A stretch of DNA of 64,000 nt from Gordius sp. MW1 (lineage: Eukaryota; Nematomorpha; Gordioida; Gordea; Gordiidae). A program made the translations under genes and the position numbers. Below, in pieces: positions 20,870 to 31,276 of the stretch (position 1 is its first letter; every line of letters starts with the position of its first letter). The DNA lies in assembly GCA_964036665.1 (NCBI GenBank), contig OZ038532.1, positions 18,503,037-18,567,036 on the forward strand. The letters run 5' to 3'. The notes below the pieces were generated by a model, which was not told the DNA's origin, searched no databases, and saw only the letters and a list, made by a program, of their open reading frames with translations.

Positions 20870-23800
20870 GTTGTTTATAAATGGAGTAATCAATTTAGTT
20901 TGTGGTTTGTATTAACACAAATTATAATCCTGCATACCACTTTTAGCCAAAGTTTAAAGTTTTTCCATTTTTGAAGGGTTAGGCTTTAAGTCACTTGTTT
21001 AAAACAGATCAAACAAAACTTAAAGATAGATTATTGGTTGGACTCAGCTCAATTAAAGAAAAAACGCACTATAAGACAAGGAACTGAATTAATTTGTCAC
21101 TTAGATTAAGCGGTACTCGGAACATCATTTGTATTTATGCATCCAAGTTATAAAAATGCTGCTTATTGTGGGTCTATCAATTTGTGAGAATGTGAAAAAG
21201 AAATGAGCGGGTAAGAGATTCCAGAGTTTCTTAGAACTGAGAGATTTCGAGTTAACTTTGAATTGTGTTTGTGACTTATTGATTGTTTTCTTTTGGTCCC
21301 TGGGGGGGGGGGGGGGTTGTTTCACCAATATCATCTGAGAAAGAATATGTATAAATTTGATAACTTAATCCATATGTATTACTGTACAGATTTCCAATTA
21401 TATGAATGCGGATATATGAAAATGAAGTGTAGATTTATATTTCGAGTACTAATAGAATACAACCTATTCATGAAGATCTTGTTTGTATATTTAAAAAATG
21501 CACGGCCTGCTTCCTAAAGATCATTGCAATGGACATGCCATTATTGTATTATTTGTATATTTGGTTATTATGAGGTTTATAATGGGTTTATATCTATTTT
21601 CTACATTATTTTTTATTAAATTATCCTCATTAATTAACTAACAAACTAATGCATTTTACATAGTAGGCTATTAACATGAGACGACTTGCCCGGGGGCCCA
21701 CGAGTCAAAAGATACTTTCATTCGTGCAGGCCGTGCCGCTGTAATATCCATTTCCACGACTCTCAAAAAAATCGACATGCCAATTTCAAATTTTTCTTAA
21801 AATTTGAAGTTAAATTTCTATAGGCTATCACAAACGTCAATCAACAGGTGTTTTCAGTTAATAACCTATAATGTTCACAAAAAATATAGATTATGGTTTA
21901 CAAGCTTAATTAAAATTTATCATATTTTTAATTAAAATTTATCAACTTATCTTGTGGTATGTGTTTTTGAGCTTGAGCTGATGATCATTAATCTATGTTT
22001 ATAAGCCTATCCTTTTAAATGCAATTTTGGTAAAGCTTATAACCTGAGTTGATATAATTTATAAAGTCAATATTGTATTTGGTACATTTATAATAACCTA
22101 AGGGATATCTGAGTGAATATTTAAATACATTGAGCTTGAGCTAATGATCATTTTATCAAATCTATGTTTATAAGCCAATCCTATTAATTATTTTTATTGT
22201 CTATAAGCTTAAAACTAAGGTAATGTTTATAACTTAGGCTTATTCTATATAATAAAAGATTTTTTAATAAGCTTCAAATGATTATGTGCATTTTTATACA
22301 AAATTAGAGATATTAAATGGAATAAAATACATATGCTTGAGCTTGACTAAACTGATATTCATAATTTTCTTGATCTAACCTAAAAAAGATTTGATAATAT
22401 ACTTAAATGGCTAAATTGATAGTTTGTTAGTGATTCTATTTTAATTTATAATTTAGATAATTATGCATAGTAATTACTTGAAATATTTTGAAAGTCTTGT
22501 GTCGTCATTTTAGTGTTTACAAAAAGAATATATGTTTTTCTGCCAAAATTAACCTATTGTGCTTTTAGGAAGATCACGTAACCAATAGGAATGTTTAATT
22601 GAGCTTCGTCGTTTTTTAAATGTCGACGTTTCAGATCATTACACCGGTCATCTATTTTTATTTTAAGGATAAGGACACATTTAGAGCCATGTTTATTTTA
22701 TTACCTTTCTCTATTATAATGATGGATTTTGTTACAGCCATGGTATACTATATGTTTTTATGTTGTAACATACATTTGATAATATAAGACTGGTACGGGC
22801 AGTCCAATGGCCATCAACATGCTAAAAACCCTAAAAACACACTGGTTGAATTGAGTACATCATTGAATATTACTACATAAGTCCTTCTAAACCAACCCGC
22901 TTTTCAGCCAAAATTTTGTTTAAAAGGTATTAAGTTGTCCCCTTATATATAAACCAGATATTTCTTAATAAATCTTTATTTCGACATTATACAGAACGTA
23001 TATATTAAGGTTTGCTTATCAAATATTGAACATTGTTTTTTGATCAAGCGGGCAGAGCCTAAAATTATGTAGAATGATAGAGATTTTTTTGTGCGGGGGG
23101 GGGGCAGTATAAAGCGATGGGGTCTATGGGACAAAAAAGACATCTTCAAAACTAGGTGCTTTTGTACACAAAAGCAGTTCAACCTTGTTTGAAATTATTT
23201 AAGAGGAGCTGCAATAAAGACTGTCAAATTAATTAGTATAGACCGCATTTTAGCAACCAACACTAAGCGACGTCTGCTCACATGGGGGGCGGGGGCCGTC
23301 CCCCCCCCCCCCCTAAAGAAAAAAAAATGTGATGCAAAAACCCTAAAAGTTAAAAATTATATATGTTTTGCCCCCCCCCCCAATTGAACTTTTAAACGTT
23401 TCGCCCCCCCCCCCAATCCAAAACCTGGTTACGCCCATGTTTGCTCAAATGTAATTGCTGTTGTAGGTATGGTTGTTCACTTGTAAATATATTTTTTACG
23501 TGAATTATATTACTTACATTGTGTGCCGTACTTTCAAACGACTATAAATCCAATGCTTAGTTATAGTTTAAAAATTGCGAAGGTCTAATATATGATTTTT
23601 TAAGGGAGTTGAGAACATTTTATTTGTTTTATATTCTTTATTTAATAAGGGAAGGGGTGTCTTTTTCGCTATCCTCACCCCCCCCCCCCCTTCATTCTAT
23701 AGCAAATAGAAATTGAACTAATATTAATGCTTACTAAAAACATCAATTTAATAAAAATTAGGCCTTATAGTTCTTAGACACCTAATATTTTAAACTCTTT

Positions 23801-25200
23801 TTAGAGATTGTACGTTTTAAGGGTTTTTAGAAATAGTTAAATATAACTTGGGTTTTAAATTAGATTTGCATAGTTAAATTTATATACTTGATAATTGGTT
23901 GAGCATCTTATATTTGTCTATGCTTATGCTTATACACATGGATTTATTCTAAGCATGTCATAATCGTATTAACGATTGTTTTCCCTATAATTATGCACTC
24001 TCCCTTTTCATCCCCATACCATAAATAAAGGATGGCGATGAAATTTAATATACTAAAAGCGACGAGAGAAGCTATTAGGTTTTACGCTTGCAAACACAAC
24101 TTTACCACAATTTTAATAAAATTCATGCTTCAATTAGATCTTATTTCTGATTTCTAAAACTTTAATGGCTTTCATATCTTGAATTATTTGAACAAACTTT
24201 AATATACGATTCAACTTCATGGCGCCATATTTTTGTTTGTCTAAATATGCGATATACATGTCGTGGAATCAACAATTTTAGTATAGTTACCATATGAATA
24301 TGCATTAATAAGCGTAATTAAAGGATAAATATTTGTTTTACGAGCAAAAACACAAAAATAGAACTAAAATGAAGTGACGCTCGTATTAAGACGCGGCTAT
24401 GTTTTAACATGCATTCGCTTTTTTTAAGACGCACCCTTAAACAATGGTGAATATCTAAAATGCCATTAATTTTATCATTACTCTGACTGGCCTACAAAAG
24501 TTTCGATGCTAAACCATTTTATTTAATTTTTTTTTTGACATTTTATGTGCTTTATAATTTACAGTTTATTAGGTATAATTCATAAAGGATAGAATATAGG
24601 ATACATTGACCTTTGTCCTTCGCCTTAATTATGTTTTATTCATTTTTAATGTATATTTTCATTATATCACTCAACGATTTTAATAGAAAAGGAGATTTTA
24701 CATGGTTTAACCTTCATCCCTATTATAATAAACATACGGCGCGCGTGACTTTTAAACCCGAAAGGTAGGATGGTATCTTAGCTATCTCTCAAAGGCAATG
24801 TGTTAGTTCAATGTCAACTATAAGTACGTCGTGTATGTTGAAGCTTTAATTATTTTTTACCTGGTTGATTGGTTATCGGAAATTGGTGATAACAAATATC
24901 TTTCTTTCTATTATAAATTAAAAATTATGATAGTGAAATGACATTGAACCGAGGTTATACAGCCTTTATCTTCGTCGAGAGATGATAAGCTAGCTAGGGT
25001 TGAATGGGGTGACATTAAATAATGTAAGTTTAAATGCACTCTTGTTCTACCTTTGATTCCTCCCCCTTTCTCAGAAACTTAAATTGAGCAAAATATTGGC
25101 AGAGTGCACCTGTCAAGGGTAAAATTGCTTTATCAATGATTGGCATAAGCGATCACGGGAAGAATGTAATATTGAATGGGGAAAATTATGTTTTTGTCTC
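20870..25200. other. Intergenic AT-rich DNA between the RTE remnant and the glycine-rich gene
   Basis: No gene was recognised. It contains G-runs near 21,302 and 23,093, a CGTAGCC MITE at 23281-23439 and a C-run near 23,680. The segment at about 21,830-22,660 shares words (AACGTCAATCA and ACACCGGTC) with the TIR-bounded unit of ZnT intron 4 and may be a relative of it. Confidence 0.5.
23281..23439. mobile_element. CGTAGCC-family MITE, G/C-run rich
   Basis: It has a left end CATGGGGGGCGGGGGCCG, C-runs, and a right end AACCTGGTTACGCCCATG. The core is shortened relative to other copies. Confidence 0.65.
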
Positions 25201-25230
25201 CACCAAATAATTTCAAGGTAGGTTAGGGAA

Positions 25231-25240
25231 TATATAAAGC
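25231..25240 (+). promoter_or_regulatory. TATA box of the glycine-rich protein gene
   Basis: TATATAAAGC lies 50 bp upstream of the first in-frame ATG (25281). This would place transcription start near 25,261 and leave a 5' UTR of roughly 20-65 bases, depending on which ATG is used. Confidence 0.65.
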
Positions 25241-25280
25241 GGAATTTCGACAAGACATTACTTACCCATAATTTGTGTTC

Positions 25281-26819
25281 ATGTCTCCTCTATCTTCACA
25301 TCACAATTCGGTGCGATGGCTTAGAATGGTCATAACGGTAAGTTATTTAATATTAATCACAAATACTTTAGATTTTCCTTTATTATGCCTATACTTTCAT
25401 AAATTTATTATTCTATCAGCACTTCGACTAATTTAAATACTCAGGTAACGTAACTAGAGTTATAGTTAGCTAATAAAGGGTAAAAACAAAAGGCACTTTG
25501 ATTATAAATATTGACATGTATTTTGTTTTAGCATTTTACCTTTAATAAAATTTTAATGTTGTGTGTTAATTTTAATAAATAAATAATTCTAATTCTCTTT
25601 TATAATTTCGATTAATTTTGTACTAGATTATCTAAATTTACCATTAGAGTGAAGTATTTGATAAAATTTGAAATTAATCTATGATTATGTACGTCAATTC
25701 AATTTACAAAGTAATATTTGCCAAAAATTAAAATAGATCTATGGCAATTAATTATACGCATACTTAAATAGAAGTAAGATCGCAAAACAGAATCCTATCA
25801 ATAAAATAAAAGATGACTATAGCAAATTCATATATATATCCATATACTAAATAATATAGAATGGCGAGCCGTTATTTTGCATTAAAATATTTAATCAACT
25901 TTGACCGCCGTGAGATGCAAGTGTATATAAACGTAAAATAAAAAGTGCAATTTTGTTCACCGCATAATTTTTTCCTTTGTTTAAGGCTTTTGTTAGCAAA
26001 TTAAATAGCGTTCTGTTCGCTAATATTTGTCCATAAGATGGCGGACTACACTTTTACAAAAAATATCAGCTGCTTGCCAGTCTATAGTGTAATTAGTTTG
26101 TGTAAATATATTTAATTATAAATGTTTTCATGAAACTCTAAAAGGTTGGAATTGCGGCCATCTTGATTCATGCCATTACACCACTCCGAGCAGAAGAAGA
26201 GGCGGAAGAAGAACTCGATCAGCTGACTCGAATTAAACGAAGTCCCGGCTGGGGTGGTGGATGGGGCGGTAACCAAGGAGATAGCCAAGGGGGCTCATCC
26301 GGCGGCTGGGGTCAAGGAAACGGTGGAAAAGGGGGCGGATCCAGCGGCGGCTGGGGTCAAGGTAATGGAAAAGGGGGCGTTTCCAGAGGCGGAGGCCAGA
26401 GACAAGGTGGAAAAGGGGGTGTTTCTGGAGGCGGCTGGGGTCAGCAAAATGGAAAAGGTGGCGGATCCCAAGGCGGTTGGGGTCAGGAAAATGGTAAAGG
26501 GGGCGGATCCCGAGGCGGCTGGGGCCAAAGAAACGGCGGGGGTCGGGGTCAAAAGAGTGGTGGTGCCGCTCAAAGATGGGAAGGTCAAAGGAGTCGTGGG
26601 GGTAAAGGAAAAGGAGGTGGTGGCGGTGGAGGGTGGGGCGGACAAGAGGGTCGACGTGGAGGAGGCGGCTGGGGTGGAGGAAAAGGGCGTCAACAACGAC
26701 AAAGATCTAATGGTAAATCAAGCGGTGAGGGTCAACGAAGTTGGGGCGGCAACCAGAAGTCGTCGCAATCCAACGAAAAATCGTCCGGTTTCGGGGGAGG
26801 ATTCGGATATGGGTGGTAA
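25281..26819 (+). CDS. Secreted glycine/tryptophan-rich prepropeptide, two exons
   Basis: Exon 1 is 25281-25337 (donor ACG|GTAAGT) and exon 2 is 26145-26819 (acceptor AAAAG, stop TAA); the intron is 807 bp. The product is 243 residues, or 228 if the second ATG at 25326 is used. Starting there gives MVITVGIAAILIHAITPLRA, a compact signal peptide created exactly across the splice junction. An acidic propiece EEEAEEELDQLTRIKR follows and ends in a dibasic KR site. The mature region is about 190 residues, rich in Gly, with Trp, Gln, Lys and Arg. It is built from units like GGWGQGNGKGGGS and ends FGGGFGYGW. This layout resembles arthropod glycine-rich antimicrobial or structural (cuticle, silk, adhesive) precursors. 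I do not recognise a specific family, and the function is open. Confidence 0.85.
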
Positions 26820-26966
26820 TAACGGCCTACTATACTCATTCCAACTACACATCTCCTAATCCATGGGGCTCTATAAATCTCAGGAATTCGTTATTTATAT
26901 ACCTATCGCGCAACAATTTTAATAGAGTCCTTTGTGACCATAATTTGTTATCGAATTTTGTTCATT

Positions 26967-26972
26967 AATAAA
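26967..26972 (+). terminator. Polyadenylation signal, glycine-rich gene
   Basis: AATAAA lies 148 bp after the stop codon, at a suitable distance and in AT-rich context. No competing signal is nearer the stop. Confidence 0.55.
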
Positions 26973-27357
26973 GTAGTTTAGATCCAAAAATATTTTATGC
27001 TTAAATACTAGTTAGTATTTTTAAAACAAATACCTAACTTTTTTAAGTTGTTATGATAGTAAACGAACAAATATAGCTTTAAAGTGTTTGCAACTTCTTA
27101 TTAACTATTGAATATAAATGAATATTAACTTTTTTATAATATCAATCTTACACTTTCTTAAATTTATCTATTTATATGTATTTCATTTTCAGCTTGTTAT
27201 ATACACTTTCTTTTCTATATTAACAATTAAGTAAACTAGACAATATAATATAACTAATAAAATGAATTACATCATATAAAGCTAATGAAAGAGCAATAGC
27301 CCAATAATTATAACTTTTATTATTTAACTTATTAAATTTATTTTAATTGGCCATCAA

Positions 27358-27486
27358 CATGGGCATAGCCAGGTTTTGGATTAGGGGGGGGGGCAAAACG
27401 TTTAAAAGTTCAATTAGAGGGGGGCAAAACATAAAATTATTGAAATTTTTTTTTCTCGTAATTTAGCCCCCCCCCCTACGCCCATG
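27358..27486. mobile_element. CGTAGCC-family MITE, compact copy
   Basis: Termini are CATGGGCATAGCCAGG and CCCCTACGCCCATG. G-runs and C-runs flank a short AT core. The interior is shorter than in other copies. Confidence 0.7.
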
Positions 27487-28412
27487 GCCATCACACAAAC
27501 ATGATCTCATATAACTGTGTATAAAGTTAGAGAGATTTTTTCAAACATATTATGGGTCATGCGTAATTACCAGCTTAACCCAACTTTCAAAGTATAGTAA
27601 TAAACTACAAATTAATGTGAATTAGAGATAGCCTAGGTATACGATTATGGTTTATTTCTTAGATTATAGGGACAAAGACGATATTTCATAAGCCTTATTC
27701 CGAGATTAGAATTATATTAGACTTTTTTTAAGGCATGCCGAATTTAGCATAAATATTTCCAACAAGAATGTGGGCTATAAGCTAAACATGTCAACCTACT
27801 TAAATAGGATGTGATATTCTCAAAACTGTTTACTGTTAAGTAGTGCGCTTAAACTTTTGAGAAACTTTAGCTGAAGTACGCTTATTTTCAGGTATAAAAT
27901 AATGTTCTGCATTTTTATTTAAATTACAATTAAATGTTTAAATAGTGTTCGTGGCCTTCTATGTTTGCCTAAAATGGCATTATAAAATCAATCGTCACAT
28001 ATTTCTCTAAAACAGCCAGATTTAAAAATAATTTAAACCCTTTAAAAGTTTTAAGGTGAAGAAAGATATGCAAAAAATGTGAACATTGCAATTTCTCATT
28101 CCTTTAAATTAACTGAGAACATCACTTGTGGCTCATTTTTCCAGTTTGTTGGATCAAAATTCGGCCAATAGAGATAGAAGATAAAACTAATAAAAGCGGG
28201 AGATCGACGTTTAGATGATGTCCATATACATAGACAACAAAACTTTAAAAGCAGATTGTAAAAAAGCAATGGTACGAAAAGCGATTAAAAACGGGCCTTA
28301 TTAAAGACTCAGAAATAAAACCTCCTTTACCATTTTCACACTAATATTGTTCTAACTACCGAACGTCTTAAATTTTTTATTTTATATAGTTTACTTCGTA
28401 ATGTTTTTTTTT

Positions 28413-28446
28413 CTTGATGATGGGCTATAATTGTCCGAAATATCGG
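28413..28446 (+). repeat. Repeat end with hammerhead-like core (copy 1)
   Basis: TTGATGA is followed by GGGC, a 7-base loop, GTCC and then GAAATATCG. The same arrangement, with a compensating stem change, occurs at 43969-44003. CUGANGA-stem-GAAA is the hammerhead core order and is also a common end signature of Penelope-like elements. This copy has U instead of C at the first core position. Confidence 0.4.
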
Positions 28447-29349
28447 TTTTCATTTCCCTCTAACCTCTACCCACTTTATCAATCTAAATCCACCGATTTC
28501 ATACAAACAATATTTTTGTTATTTGTCATTAATGTAGCAAGGGACGCCATTTTGAAAGCATACCTGTAACAGTTTTTTTATACATAATTTAGAGGTAAGA
28601 ACTAATTAGAATTTCGTGCATTCTGCTTATAGTTGATAGATAATTGATGTGTGAATTAATAACAAAAATATGCTCTGAATTTTCATATAGGTGTTTATCT
28701 AAACTTAAGGACAAAATTGACAAAAGTGGTAAAATTGAAAAAAACCATAAAAATTAATTATTTTATTAATAATTAAGATATCTTGAGATATATGTTTTCT
28801 ACGAGGCACAAAATTTTTAATTGCTGAAGAATGTATATTTTTATAAGAATAATACCATTATTATAGTTTCTAATCGCTAACTACATCATATAATATTATT
28901 AACGCGGAATTGTGACTAAAATATCACATATAAATTTAGATTTGCAAAAATAAATATCGCGCTGAATGTGAGCTCTCGATACCCTAAACTGGCACCTTAA
29001 ATTCTGAATTTAAAATGCAAATAAAAAGTTCAGCAATTATTTGTTATTAAAATTACTTAAAGATGTTACAGACCATAAAATTTGATAGAGTAATTAAAAA
29101 AATTAAATCCTATATATCTTGAAAAAAATGCAATAATTACACCAAGGAGACAGCAAATATTTGTTGCCAAGGATGGACTGTAGAATAAAAATTATGATGG
29201 CGTTAAATTTGTAAAAATTAATTGTGTATATTCATTTAAAAAGAATGTCAATTCTCTATATTTTGAATTGCTTTACTTAATTTTGTGGTCATCAAGTTAA
29301 AAAAATCTTTTATTATGGAGACTAAAAATAAATGACGCATGGCTACAGG

Positions 29350-29462
29350 TTCCCACGGGCTGCCCTAAGTTCAACATGGCATCGCCATGATTCAACCCGA
29401 AAGAATCATGGCCGGGCTAGAAATTAATAAAATATTGGTTTTTGAACTTGGGCCTGGCATGA
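29350..29462. repeat. Small palindromic element
   Basis: GCCCTAAGTTCAA (about 29362-29374) is inverted as TTGAACTTGGGC (29442-29453). Inside it, GCCATGATTC (29384-29393) and GAATCATGGC (29403-29412) form a perfect 10-bp stem over a 9-base loop. Confidence 0.55.
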
Positions 29463-30077
29463 TGGGTCAATCTGATGAACTGAGCCCAGCTCACAAGCCA
29501 TTTCAATATATTATTTAAAAATAATCTTTTCATTTCAAACACCAACCCCTCCTCATTCTAATTTATCTTTTTTTTATCTAAATCTTAAGATCATATTTTC
29601 AATGTTTTTCAACTTAGACATACATAAATATATGCAAAGTAGCTATTTGAACTTCTAAGGGCTTGTCTTAATATAGGATTCAATCTTGCGACTTTTTTGC
29701 CCAAATATCATATTCAAGTCCTTGGGTCATAGTCGAATGTTATTTTCAATTTTAATCTTTATCGAAGACGTAATATATTTGGAAAATATAATCACAGTAT
29801 TGAGGATATTAATAATTAATATGAACAAGAACTTTTGAGTTATTAGATTTCAGCCTTCTAATTTGTACTAGGTACAATTGTTAAAGATATTGAAGATCAT
29901 AAATACAAATTTGTTTATATATACCCAGAAAAAATATTTTATTGACGTGGATACATATTTTAACCATTCATATGTTTTATTAAGCTACTAATTCGTTGCA
30001 TTTGATTCTACTAAATATGCTAACTGCTTCTATTTCTGCTCAGGCAATCTGCTCATATCTTTTTACTGCTTCGACTC

Positions 30078-30416
30078 TGTGGCGTTTTAAACATTGGCGA
30101 GATGAAGCAACCAGGAGCAGGTAACAAATTGACAATTACAGTTTTTGAATTACTTCCTTCTCTCAAAATCGCTACCACAATCACATAAATTCATCATCCC
30201 AATTCCTTCCCAAAGTCGCTACCACAATCGCATTATTCCACCATACTTTATTCATATCATTACTTACTTAATATTCTTGTGTGATCTATATCTTCATATC
30301 ATTACTTACCTAATATTCTTGTGTGATCTATATCTTCATATCATTACTTACCTAATATTCTTGTGTGATCTGTATCTTCTTATTAAAATATTCTTATTGG
30401 TATAAAAACTACCATA
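30078..30416 (+). repeat. 5' LTR
   Basis: It begins TGTGGCGTTTTAAAC and ends TACCATA. It contains three tandem 42-bp units of the TTCATATCATTACTTAC type, starting at 30251. Confidence 0.9.
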
Positions 30417-30417
30417 T

Positions 30418-30436
30418 TGGTGACCCCGACGTGATG
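30418..30436 (+). other. Primer-binding site of the LTR element
   Basis: TGGTGACCCCGACGTGATGG starts one base after the 5' LTR and has the TGG expected opposite a tRNA CCA end. The tRNA species was not assigned. Confidence 0.8.
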
Positions 30437-31276
30437 GAATTAAACACAACAATTCCAGACTCTAATGAACCAAGAGAAAGCGCAGTTCATGTGAGAATTC
30501 CTGAATTCCATTCTAAAAATATTCGCATATGGTTGTCACAGGTAGAAGCCGTGTTTCACACACGCAACATATCCTCGCAGAAGACTAAATATTCCTACCT
30601 AGTCGAATCACTACCCCCAGAAGTCGCGGAAGAGGTGGCAGACCTCATATTCACGGTTCCTGAAATTACCCCTTACGACAAACTGAAGGAAGCAATCGTA
30701 AAAAGACTAGGAGACAGTGATGAAAAAAGGATAAGGAATTTATTCTCTTCGATATTCCTAGGAGACCGCACCCCATCCCAATTGGTAAGATACTTAAAAT
30801 CTCGTGATGGACGAAAAGATTTTAAAAAGCCTCTGGATGGATAAGCTACCCCAACATGTGGTAAGCATCTTGGCTACTATGGGAGATGACCAATCACTGG
30901 ATCGTATAGCAGAAGTCGCCGATAGGATTCACGAAACGTTCAGAGTCAGCAGCTTAGCATCAGTAGCTACTCCCTATAACCTCACTCCAAATAACCCTAC
31001 TCCCAATATTCTGATTCCCAATATTCCTATTCCCAATACTCAAACAAACGAAATGCAGGAACTGATCAAAGTTGTGTCACAATTAGACTCAGAGTGAATC
31101 AATTAACAGGCAACCCCAATGACAGTAGGACGACATGGAGAAGGTCAAGCAGATCTAGGTCATCATCCAGACAACGCCCAACTGACACATGTTGGTACCA
31201 TTATAAATTTGGAAAGGAAGCCAGGAAGTGCATGCAGCCATGCAATTTTAACACCAACTCCCAACAAAAAAACTGA
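30434..31276 (+). pseudogene. gag: gag remnant
   Basis: The frame starts at ATG 30434 just after the primer-binding site. It encodes a capsid-like region (FHSKNIRIWLSQVEAVF, then a YDKLKEAIVKRL-type segment), a Pro/Asn/Thr linker and a zinc-knuckle-like CWYHYKFG / RKCMQPC segment typical of this group of Gypsy elements. A frame change near 30,810, a one-base slip near 31,095 and a nonsense codon at 31274-31276 break it. Confidence 0.85.

Larger units (their letters stand above)
26973..30073. other. Intergenic AT-rich DNA upstream of the LTR retrotransposon
   Basis: No gene was recognised. It holds a CGTAGCC MITE (27358-27486), a ribozyme-like repeat end (28413-28446) and a small palindromic element (29350-29462). 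The remainder is AT-rich sequence with stops in all frames. Confidence 0.55.

Noticed and set aside
26254-26859. Alternative + and minus frames over the glycine-rich exon
   Set aside because: They are low-complexity shadows of the GGN-rich codons. Only the 26145-26819 frame joins to a signal peptide and dibasic site.
30145-30405. 86-codon frame present in both LTRs as a small LTR-encoded protein
   Set aside because: It is generated by the 42-bp repeats in the LTR, and the hydrophobic composition follows from AT-rich repeats. There is no supporting motif.
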